Assembly: GCA_011799875.1 (NCBI GenBank)
Contig: CM022300.1
Coordinates: 230,402,903 to 230,466,902 of the forward strand
DNA from: Thinopyrum elongatum
Taxonomy: Eukaryota > Streptophyta > Magnoliopsida > Poales > Poaceae
DNA length: 64,000 nucleotides
Reading direction: 5' to 3'
In this document: piece after piece, positions 1-9,453 of the stretch
Layout of the letters: every line of letters begins with the position of its first letter
Position numbering within the stretch: position 1 is the stretch's first letter
Notes under the pieces: generated by a model
The model's input: the letters and a program-made list of their open reading frames with translations, nothing else
The model's database searches: none
Told to the model about the DNA's origin: nothing
Made by a program: the position numbers and the translations under genes

Positions 1-2
1 CT

Positions 3-2156
3 GTCAACTTGGTCACTATCAAGAACAAGTATCCACTCCCCAGGATCAACGATCTGTATGATTAGCTCGCAGGATCCTCAGTCTTTTCCAAAATGGATTT
101 GAGGTTGGGCTACCATCAAATCAAAATCAAGAACGGGGACATTCCTAAAACGGCCTTTGTTACTCGTTATGGCCAATACGAGTACACCGTCATGTCCTTC
201 GGTTTAACCAATGCTCCAGCCACTTTCTCTCGGTTAATGAACTCGATCTTCATGGAGTATTTGGATAAATTCATCGTGGTATACCTCGATGATATACTCA
301 TCTACTCCATGAATGAGGAAGAACATGCCGAGCATCTAAGGCTAGTATTGATGAAACTTCGAGAGCATCGCCTTTATGCCAAATTCTCCAAGTGTGAATT
401 TTGGTTGCCAGAAGTGACCTATCTAGGCCACGTAATCTCTGGTAAGGGTATTGCTGTCAATCCCGAGCGAGTTCAAGCCGTCCTTGATTGGACTCCACCT
501 GAAACGATCAAGCAAGTTCGGAGTTTCCTTGGCTTAGCGAGCTACTGTCGCCGCTTCGTCGAGAATTTCTCCAAGGTTGCTAAACCTCTAACTGAACTTC
601 TCAAGAAAGATAAAAAGTTCGAGTGGACCCCACAGTGCGAGTTCAGCTTTCAAGAACTGAAAAGACGCCTGACATCTGCTCCCGTACTTGTGCCACCAGA
701 TTTTTCTAAGGACTTTGTTATCTATTGCGACGCCTCGCGACAAGGACTAGGTTGCATACTCATGCAAGCTCGTCATGTGATTGCCTACGCTTCTCGACAG
801 TTGCGTCCACATGAGGATAATTATCCCACACATGATCTAGAGCTTGCAGCTGTGGTCCATGCACTCAAAACATGGCGACATTACCTTCTCGGTAATCGTT
901 GCGAAATTTACACCGATCACCAAAGTCTGAAATACATCTTCACCCAACCGGATTTGAATCTCAGGCAAAGATGTTGGGTCGAGTTGATTACAGATTATGA
1001 CTTAGGAATAACTTACACCCCGGGCAAAGCCAATGTCATGGCTGATGCGCTAATTCGTAAATCTTATTGTAACAACTTGATGTTACAACAAAGTCAACCA
1101 CTTCTCCACGAGGAATTCTGTAAGCTTAACCTTCACATTGTTCCTCGAGGATTCCTATCCACCCTGGTGGCGAAACCTAACCTTACGGATCAAATCATAA
1201 CCGCTCAGCAGTATGATAGAGGAATATCTCGGATCAAGGAGAACATTGCTAGCGGAGCTGCTAAGTGTTTCTCCATGGATGAGCGAGGTGTTGTCTTCTT
1301 CGAGAACCGCCTAGTGGTTCCCAAGAAACAACAGCTACGGCAATTGATCCTTAAGGAAGCTCATGAATCCCCTCTCACCATTCATCCCAGTAGTACTAAA
1401 ATGTATCAAGACCTACGCCAGAGGTTTTGGTGGACTAGGATGAAGAGAGAAATCGCTCAATACATTGCTAATTGCGACGTATGTCGTCGTGTTAAAGCAG
1501 AGCATCAACGGCCTGCTGGCACCCTCCAACCTTTGGTTATTCCTGAATGGAAATGGGATAAAATCGGTATGGATTTCATTACCGGGTTTCCCAGGACCAA
1601 GAGAGGGAATAATGCTATCTTCTTCGTTGTCGATCGTCTTTCCAAAGTAGCCCACTTCCTACCTGTTCGTGAGAGTATAGCCGCTAGCCAGCTAGCTGAC
1701 TTGTACATCTCCCGAATAGTGTCTCTTCATGGTGTTCCATTGGAGATTAACTCAGACCGTGGAAGTCTTTTCACCTCTCGATTTTGGGAAAGTTTCCAAA
1801 ATGCTATGGGAACTCGTCTCTCCTTTAGCACCGCCTTCCACCCTCAATCAAGTGGTCAAGTAGAACGAGTCAATCAAATTCTGGAAGATATGCTCCGAGC
1901 TTCTGTCATCTCTTTCGGTATGGATTGGGAGAAATGTCTTCCATTCGCCGAATTCGCCTATAACAATAGTTATCAAGCTAGCTTGGGCAAAGCCCCTTTC
2001 GAAGTTCTCTATGGACGAAAATGCCGAACGCCTCTTAACTGGTCAGAAACCGGGGAAAGACAACTCTTTGGCCCGGATATGATTCAGGAAGCAGAAGAGC
2101 AGGTTCACATTATTCGTGAGAAATTGAAAACAGCCCAATCTCGTCAAAAGAGTTAA
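3..2156 (+). pseudogene. Chromovirus pol: RT, RNase H, integrase
   Basis: The frame is open from position 3 except for TAG at 63-65 and TAA at 2154-2156. Numbering from the ATG at 93: RT has the SFGLTNAP box near residue 35 and the catalytic YLDD at 64-67. RNase H shows D213, E250, D275 and D318. The integrase zinc finger has H424, H431, C461 and C464, and its catalytic core D494, D555 and E591, all present. These domains copy genomic RNA into DNA and insert it. The copy is well preserved apart from the two nonsense codons and must be 5' truncated by the window edge. It is no longer a single functional polyprotein as written. Confidence 0.92.
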
Positions 2157-2669
2157 TATGACTGCAAACATAAGCTCATGACTTATGAAGTTGGCGAGAA
2201 GGCTTACCTTCGGGTTACTCCTTTGAAGGGAACCCATCGAATCGGTATCAAGGGTAAATTGGCTCCTCGTTACATTGGACCCTTTCGCATTCTTGCCAAA
2301 CGAGGAGAAGTTGCCTACCAATTGGAACTACCTCCGCATCTCTCTAGAGTTCATGATGTCTTCCATGTTTCTCAACTCAGGCGTTGCTTCTCGGATCCTA
2401 TCCGTGGAGTGGACCACGAAACGCTTGACCTCCAAGATAATCTCACATATCGAGAATATCCCGTTCGTATCCTTGACCAAGCCGAACGTACCACTCGACG
2501 CCAGAATATCAAGTTTCTCAAGGTTCAATGGTCACACCATTCCGAGAAAGAAGCTACTTGGGAAAGGGAGGATCGTCTTCGACTTGAGTACCCCACCTTC
2601 TTCCCGGAGGATCCTAAACCTCGGGACGAGATTCTTTTGAGTGGGGGTGAGTTGTCACACCCTAGCTAG
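2157..2669 (+). pseudogene. Chromovirus integrase C-terminus with chromodomain
   Basis: This continues the pol frame directly after the TAA at 2154-2156. It holds the integrase C-terminal GPF/Y region (GPFRILAK near 2280) and the conserved HDVFHVSQLR motif near 2350. A chromodomain-like tail follows (KVQWSHHSEKEATWE near 2522-2566). Chromodomains tether integration complexes to chromatin marks. The stop lies at 2667-2669, so the last codons overlap the first 17 bases of the 3' LTR, a layout common in this clade. The segment is open from 2178 and probably degenerated only through the upstream stop. Confidence 0.88.
2641..2652 (+). promoter_or_regulatory. Polypurine tract of element 0
   Basis: A purine-rich run (GTGGGGGTGAGT) directly abuts the TGTCACACCC start of the LTR, the position where plus-strand DNA synthesis is primed in LTR retrotransposons. 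It lies inside the end of the pol frame. Confidence 0.75.
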
Positions 2670-4581
2670 TTCATGCATTAGAGTGTTGCATCATGTTTAA
2701 ACTTTTCCAGAAACTTGAAATGGGGATGATAGAACCCCCAGCAACCCCCTGGAAACAACTAGGGTTTACTAAAAATCTTTTTCAATGAACCTGAAATGCC
2801 CTTCTAAAATGTCCATCATTTTTGTCTTGGGTTAGAACCTCTGCCAAAACTGGTTCACATTTTTCTAGGTCATCATAAGGTCATTGAATTAAATCATATG
2901 TAACTTGCATTTGGGCATTTAAATGCTAGTAAATATTTTAAATGTCCAAATAATCCCAAACTGAAATGTTCCATGTTGGATATACTCTATACAGTGGGCA
3001 TGAGCAGTTTGGTGATTTTTGAAAGTGCCTAGGTATTTTTAGAAAAGCCACAAACTTGCAGAAATAAAGAAAACAGAAATAAAAGGGAAAACAAACTTAC
3101 CTGGCAAAGCCACCAGCCGGCCCACCTGGTGGCCCAGCACTATGCTGGCCCGTGCCAGCCAGCTGCTTCGTCCCCGCCAGGCAGGCAGGGAGGTGACGCC
3201 GGCGTGCGCGAGCTCGCCACGGCGCCAGCTGCTTGCCGCTCGAGCTGCTGGACGCCTAGACGTCCTCCACGTCGTCGCCCCGACCCCCTGGACACCTCAT
3301 TCTCCCCCCTGCGCCTCTCTCTCGCTCTCTCCCCACCATGGCCGACGCAGCCATAGCCGCACCACCGACGTAACCGCGGCCACCGTCGCCTCCTCGTCGG
3401 CCCACCCTGTCCAGCAGCTCTGCCACCGTCCTCTCCGTCGAGCAGACCGAGCCCCGAGCGCTCATTCGCCCTGAAGCCACCGCACCGACCTCGTCTTCAA
3501 CGCCGTCGTCGGAGATCCATTTCACCGCCCCGCTTGCTCCGGCTCGTCCCCGACTCCTCCGACCCGCTCGTCCGACGCGCCGTGAGCCCTGCTACCTCCT
3601 CCTCCTATCCGTTTGCCTTCTCGTGCACCACAGCGACCACACCGAGCTCGCCCGCATGCGCCGCCGCCTCTGCACATCACCGTCGTGGCCACAGCCATGT
3701 TGGCTCGATTCCGAGCACGCCATCGTCTTCGCCGCACTCGCAAGAACCCGCAGCACCACTCCACGCACCTCGCCGTGCCCCCTAGCGACGAGCCCGAGCT
3801 CGCCCGAACTCCGACAGCCGCACAGCTCGTCGCCGGCGTCGTTTCCGGCCACCCCAACTCCACCCACTGCCACCACGCGACGCGGCTCGCTCCCAGCTAC
3901 ACGTAGATGCCCTCCGCCGTCCATTTGGTCGCCGGAGGAGGAATCCCGCGCTGCTCCGCCGTGCCCGGCCTCGCCGGCGTCATGTCGCCGGTGGGTTTGA
4001 CCCTTTTGACCAGGGATTTGACCACCCTGGGTCACTGACATGTGGGCCCCGCCCCCTGGTCAAACCTAGATTAGGAGTTAAACTAATACTAATTTAGTTA
4101 GTTAGCTAACTGTGATACTGACACGCGGGACCCACTGGCCAGGTTTGACCTGGACCGACCCCGTTGACTGCTGACGTCACCCTGACGCAATGCTGACGCA
4201 ATAAGTATTTTTCTGGATTTATTTTTATACAGGAAATTCCAGAAAATACTAGAAACTTCAAAAATTCATAGTAATTCAACCGTAACTCCAAATCAAACAA
4301 ATTATATATGAATTTGGATCAGAAAAATCCAATCTTTCCATCTGTAGTGGTTTCATGCATGTCAGAACAATTTAACCTTGCTGTTTAGATGAAACAAGTT
4401 AATGCACTAATATGACCTCTTATTTTGGGTTTGCATTTGAATCCTTGATTCAAATGAACTCAAACCAATCTGTTCTAAGTTGCATTAGCCAAAACACACT
4501 CATTTTGCCATGTCATAGCATGCATCATATTGTTGCATATTGCCATGTGATGATTGTGTTTTGATGTGTTCTTCGTGGTAG

Positions 4582-5885
4582 GTTCTGCCTCCGAGGATAT
4601 TCACGAGTATCCAACTGAAGGGCAGTATCCCACTACCACTCTGTCAGGCAAGCAACCCCATTGATCATTTCGATACAAACCCATCTTCTCGCTTCTGCTC
4701 TCGTTTACTGCATTAAGACAACAACGTTTCAAACTGCTGTGTGTTGCGGTAGTTGAACCCATATCCTCTGCATGACCTGTCATTGCCACAGTAACTAGAT
4801 GAAACCCACTAGCATGTGTAGGAGTTGATTGAGCCATGTTTGTGTTTCCTACCATGCTATGCTTGCTATGCTTAGAGTCGTGTCAGGTCTGGCTCATCAG
4901 GGTGATGGACTAGAGTGAATGGTTGTGTCAGTAATGAGAGTGAAGTGTTGAACATGATTTGGTAAAGGTATCGATGAGAGGCCATGTAGGAGTACATGGT
5001 GGGTTGTTTCATTGAGACCGTCCTTAAGAACTGAGATCTGTATGCGTGATTTAAGATTCAGCTACTACCACACATTGGGATCCTTAATTGACTCTCTCGA
5101 CTTATTAACCACCCCGTCCTCTGTCCAGGAGTTGCAAGTAGTTTCTGGTGTTTGTAGTTGCTGGAGGCCGTGCGCAGCGCTGACCTTAGGGGTGGGCTGT
5201 GATGCGGTAGGCACATGGCACGGTGTACCGGGTCGCCCGTTTGGTGTCTCGGGAACCCTGCACACATCGTTTGGGGCCGTTAAGGACACCCCGGCTGGAT
5301 TTCCTTGCGGATGGAACCCGAATAGGCGATAAACCTGGACTAGAGACTCGTGTGTTTAGTCAGGTCGTGGCCGACACCCTCGCTGGGCTTCCGCTTGAAG
5401 GTTGCCGGGTACATGTCGTGTACCGGCGATAAGTGGTGAAAGCGTGTGTGAAGAAGTACACCCCTGCAGGGTATAAAACTATTCGAATAGCCGCGTCCGT
5501 GGTAAAGGACTACTTGGTCACTTATGCAGTTCATAGACAAGTTAATGGTTACTACTAAAAGACTCAAGATAAGTGTGAGTACCGCGGATGGCCCTCTCGT
5601 AGGATGACGAGGGAGGATCCACGGTGGAGTATTGTGATGGTGTTTAGTGGACTCGTGTGCGAAAACTAATTTCTCAAGTGGTGTCTCGTAGGATAGTGTA
5701 GCCAAGAGTCAAAGCTGGCTTGCTGCAATAACTCCACCACCCTTCTTGAGAATGTGCATGTATATTAGGATCTGTTGTAAGACTTGCTGAGTACCTTTGT
5801 ACTCATGTTGCTTTAATAATTGTTGCAGACAAGAACACCGCCCCCTCCGATGGGTTCTATGTAGATCTCGACGTTGACGAGTGAC
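4582..5885 (+). other. Split acidic micro-ORF inside LTR of element 0
   Basis: Segment A (4582-4647, 66 nt) follows an AG acceptor-like site (TTCTTCGTGGTAG) and ends at CAG followed by GCAAGC, a GC-type donor. Segment B (5830-5885) follows GTTGTTGCAG and ends in TGA. Read with phase-1 boundaries on both sides, A is open and acidic (contains SEDIHEY) and B is open and ends DLDVDE. Elements 5 and 6 have the same arrangement and phases. No upstream exon with a start codon could be identified. Calling this a spliced gene is inference; the matched boundaries and frames are seen in the sequence. Confidence 0.5.
5462..5510 (+). other. Triple-palindrome block in LTR of element 0
   Basis: Three consecutive self-complementary units: CCCTGCAGGG at 5462-5471, CTATTCGAATAG at 5479-5490, and GTCC (5495-5498) pairing with GGAC (5507-5510) around a loop containing GGTAA. 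Related blocks occur in LTRs of elements 4, 5 and 6 with changed but still pairing arms. Confidence 0.7.
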
Positions 5886-6081
5886 TTGCCACCCAGGTGG
5901 TGACCTGAGCTTGTGAAGGGCCTATGTAGATAGACAGGCTTCGTCAAGCCTTCTTTCTTTCTAGTGTCTGTACTCAGACTAGTTGCTTCCGCATGTGCTT
6001 GTATGTTTGTATGACTTGAGTGTCGGGTCGTGTGACCCCTATCTATATGAACATGTTATGTATGGCTCCCCGGAGCCTTTA

Positions 6082-6087
6082 AATAAA
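6082..6087 (+). terminator. Putative LTR polyadenylation signal
   Basis: AATAAA about 200 bases downstream of exon-like segment B, in the last sixth of the LTR where the R region is expected to end. Motif only. Confidence 0.4.
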
Positions 6088-6769
6088 GTACTTTGAGTTG
6101 TAGAGTTTTGTTGTGATGCCATGTTGTATTTACACATATCGAGCATATTGTGTGTATGATTGAAATGCTTGGTATGTGTGGGATCCGACTATCTAGTTGT
6201 TTATCCTTGGCAGCCTCTCTTATGGGGAAATGTAGTCTGGTGTCTCCACTGAGCCTTGGTAGTCCGCTACAGCCCGGTTTACCGGAGTCCTGCTAGCCCA
6301 GCACTACTGCTCCGGGACACTTAGACTGGCCGGCATGTGTTTCACTTCGTTCCTGTGTCTGTCCCTTCGGGGAAATGTCACGCGATGACATCCGGAGTTC
6401 TGCCTAGCCTGCTACAGCCCGGGTTCCCGGAGTCCTGTTAGCCCAGTGCTACAGCCCGGATTCACACGCTGCTGACCGACATGCTCGATGTTGATTCATG
6501 TATGCCTGTCCCCGTAAGTTAGCACCGCTTTGGGTTCATGACTAGCCATGTCGGCCCGGGTTCTCTGTCATATGGATGCTAGCGACACTATCATATACGT
6601 GAGCCAAAAGGCGCAAACGGTCCCGGGCCATGGTAAGGCGACACCCGTGGGAATACCGTGCGTGAGGCCGCAAGGTGATATGAGGTGTTACAGGCTAGAT
6701 CGGTGTGACTTAGAATCGGGGTCCTGACATTCTACTACTAAACTATCCAGTTGCTGTGTCCTTGTCGCC

Positions 6770-7048
6770 ATGTTTCATGAACTAGTGTTTTCCTGTAGCA
6801 TTGTTGCCAGGCGTGTTCTCGATGGTGTACTTCACCACAACAATTTCCTAGTTGTGCCTTCGATTACGAAGGGTGTGGTTCTTGTAAAGCTTCCCGACAA
6901 ATCTGATGCGGACTGTCTTCATCATCATGTTTATGAGTGGAAAGACCACTCTGTTAGGTTCTCCAAGGTTGATGAGCTGGCGATGGTGCCGGTAGACATC
7001 TCTCATGAAGTCCATGGCCTAGTCAGTTATGTGGGGTACATCCCGTAG
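6770..7048 (+). pseudogene. Unknown ORF fragment upstream of B3-like remnant A
   Basis: A 92-codon open segment starting 40 bases after the end of the element 0 LTR. The part from about 6800 (RRVLDGVLHHNNFLV...) reads like normal protein-coding sequence rather than LTR sequence. A TTTTCCTGTAG acceptor-like site at about 6790-6800 suggests that the ATG at 6770 may not be the real start. I do not recognise the domain. It sits upstream of, and on the same strand as, the B3-like exons and may be an exon of the same gene. The 5' end of that gene may have been lost or displaced by the LTR insertion. Confidence 0.4.
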
Positions 7049-7313
7049 GTCGGTGGCAAGAAATAGTCTACAGAGTTTAATTAGTGCAACTTTGCTTGTC
7101 TGTAGTAAGTACTATTGTTCAGTACTTGATTTGTGTGTGTGAACCCTGTATTGTTTAGTACTGCCACTTTTGTTGTGTGGTGAGTCCTGAGAATAGTCTA
7201 TGCTAATGTCTATCCACTCAATTCAGTCTGTATATTTTGAAGTATCCAGATCATTTTTATGTGAGGACGGTTTATCAATTATGGTTACACTCCAATATCT
7301 GTATGCATTGCAG

Positions 7314-8672
7314 GGTTTATCGCACCCACCAGGATTTCCAGTCCCATGGATGTTCGGTCCATACAATTTGTCATGACCATTGGACTGTCCTACTTGTGGG
7401 AGAAGCGGGGGCCCTGCATGCCACCCATAATTGGACGATCAACCTTCTATTTAGAACTTGAACATAGTGATTTCCTGGTAAGGATTCACTCGTGTCACAT
7501 CAAGTAAATCTTATTGATTTACTGTCATGTTTTCTTACTTTTGCTGCAATTTTACAATGCACGTTTTGCCATGTGACATTCGTTACAGAATAAACTGTTT
7601 GGTTTGCTCTATGATGGTTATTTTTTTAGGTTTCACTTCTTATGTCGTGTCAGTAACAAAGGCACTGTCCATCACTTATATTACTGGACACAATTGGATC
7701 AGTCTGTTGTCTAAGTACAATCTAAAGCCCTATGATGAACTGCAATTTGGTTTAACAAACAAGCCACAATTAGTCCTTCTGGCGTTTAAAGGAAGTGAAG
7801 AAAAAGAATGGATCAAGGTCACGGAGCCTAGTGAAGTTAGAAAGCTGAAGTATGAAATCATAGCAGACCAGAGACGATCACTGCTGTCTCGCACATCGGT
7901 ACCACCTTCAGCATCGGATCGAGCACCGGCACCTTCTCAGATTGCACTGGCTCTAGCACTGACAGCGGCAGCAGCTTAGTCTGATCCACTAGAGGATTGG
8001 CCACCGACCGCGTCAGGGGATCAGGCTGATCTACCAGAGGATCGGGCACCGACACAGACACTTGCTCCGACACCGGCAGTAGCTCCACAAGGAGCACCAT
8101 CTCCGGCAGCAGCAGCGGCACTACCAGTCGCACCGGCATGGGCACCAGGAATGGCTCTGGCACTTGCACCAACACTTGAAGTTGCACTTGCATCTGCTTC
8201 GGCCCGTGCAGCGGCAACGGAACCAACAGTTGCACCAACAACAGACTGGGCTGCAGTTTGCACTGTATATACCAAAGTCCTTACAAAAACCAACATCTCC
8301 ACCTTGTTGGTAAGCATTGGCCGCCCAAGTGCTTCATTCTTTTTTCTTTCCATGTTGTTCCACATGATTCACTGTGTTGATCTAACTGTTTGTGTATGTC
8401 TTCTTGTTTGCAAACAGAGAATTCCTAGAGCAACGAGGGAGTCGTTCAATAATCCAGGTGACCGTGGCCAAGTTTCTCTTACCATGCGCAGCCTTGGTGT
8501 GAATGAACCTACTCAATATATCGTAAGTACAAAGGATGGTCACATGATGATTGATGCTAAAGGATGGTCAAGGTTCAAAACTCTATCAAATCTTGCGGTA
8601 GGGGATGCTGTCAAAATCAAACTTTCTCGGCAAGGAGAGCTGGTCCAAATCAACTTTGAAATTCTTCAGTAG
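7314..8672 (+). pseudogene. B3-domain-like gene remnant A
   Basis: Coding pieces: 7316-7477 after a GTATGCATTGCAG acceptor and before GTAAGG; 7630-8309; and 8418-8672. The last two join in phase 0 across a clean GT-AG intron (8310-8417). The join gives a B3-like fold: RIPRATRESF start, the HMMIDAKGWSRF core, then LAVGDAVKIKL. An earlier B3-like piece has the HNWISLLSKYNLKPYDELQFGL pattern. A low-complexity Ala/Pro/Thr linker (7880-8240) separates them and carries an in-frame TAG at 7977-7979. The first junction does not keep phase as read, so exon 1 is uncertain. B3 proteins are plant transcription factors; multi-B3 REM-type members evolve fast. Likely a pseudogene, or a gene with an allelic stop. 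Confidence 0.6.
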
Positions 8673-9453
8673 CAGCACGCAACTGCCGAACTGATCTATC
8701 CTCCGATAGCTTTTGATGTAATAATATGGCATGGTGAAACAAGTGTCCTGTGTGTATAAGTTATACGACAGTATTATTTAATACGTAGGATATCGTGAAA
8801 GAATTGCAACTCTGATTGCTGGTTAGGAACTGTCGTTCGATTTCATTCTAATAGCTGCCATGCTTTATTTAATTTTCTGTATTTGCCTTGCGACAGCATC
8901 TAAAACCAGCGCCGTACCGATCGCTTGCAATATGAAATGCGCTGAGTTAGAACACATGGGCCCCCAAACAAGCAGGCCCACCGGCCTGTGGCCCAAAGTC
9001 TAGAACCGTGAGCCTGTCTGAGTATTATATTCTAAGCTGAACCCCCATATTATGTTATATATATTCCCCTTGATTTTTCTTATGTATAAACTTGTGATAT
9101 AAAAGATTTTTATATTTCTTTACAGAGGGAGTATCTCTCTGTCAAAAATATATTTATGTGTAACTAGTTACTCCTGCCTTTCTACTTCCTTTCGCTGATA
9201 TGGGGGGCATCCGGCAATGGGGTCCATGTGCCATGCACCAAATTAGAGTGCACAACTGCACGGTAGGCTCACCCCGGTCGTAGCGCTGCAGTAATGCCCA
9301 ATGAGCCGTCAAATCACGAAAAACCCCACCTTTCCAGCTTTAGCAGTAAGTTGGACGGACGAAGCAGCAATAGTTCACTGGGCCTGAATCCCCTTCTCCC
9401 TCATCTGCTTGTTCAGAGAAAACCCCATCTCGGCGATTGCGTAGGGTTTTCTC
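8673..9453. other. Spacer between two B3-like remnants
   Basis: No coding frame supported. It holds the likely 3' flank of remnant A (AT-rich from about 8700) and the presumptive 5' flank of remnant B. ACAGAGGGAGTA near 9123 resembles one end of a small mariner-type element, but no partner end was found. Confidence 0.4.

Larger units (their letters stand above)
1..6729 (+). mobile_element. Element 0: Tekay-like chromovirus (Ty3/gypsy), 3' part
   Basis: The window opens inside the reverse transcriptase domain of a Ty3/gypsy element. Domain order is RT, RNase H, integrase, chromodomain, then polypurine tract and 3' LTR. A C-terminal chromodomain after integrase defines chromoviruses, and LTRs of about 4 kb fit the Tekay/Del clade. 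The 5' LTR, gag and protease lie outside the window, so no target duplication can be checked; the five bases after the LTR are TTCTA. The pol frame has two in-frame stops. Its LTR shares several sequence blocks with elements 4, 5 and 6, so this family could supply proteins to those coding-deficient relatives (inference). Confidence 0.9.
2653..6729 (+). repeat. 3' LTR of element 0 (4077 bp)
   Basis: The LTR starts TGTCACACCC after the polypurine tract and ends GGGTCCTGACA; TGTCA and TGACA form short inverted termini. It has a GC-rich segment (about 3110-4000), an AT-rich block with CAACCGTAACTCC near 4277, exon-like segments at 4582-4647 and 5830-5885, a palindrome block at 5462-5510 and AATAAA at 6082. 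The GC-rich open frames (for example 3129-3474) run on both strands and reflect base composition. Only one LTR is in the window, so the ends rest on motif and context. Confidence 0.82.

Noticed and set aside
3129..4041. GC-rich open frames on both strands in the element 0 LTR
   Set aside because: Open in many frames at once because of base composition; low-complexity Pro/Arg/Ser content.
9000..9200. Possible small mariner-type element (ACAGAGGGAGTA)
   Set aside because: Only one end-like word found; no inverted partner.
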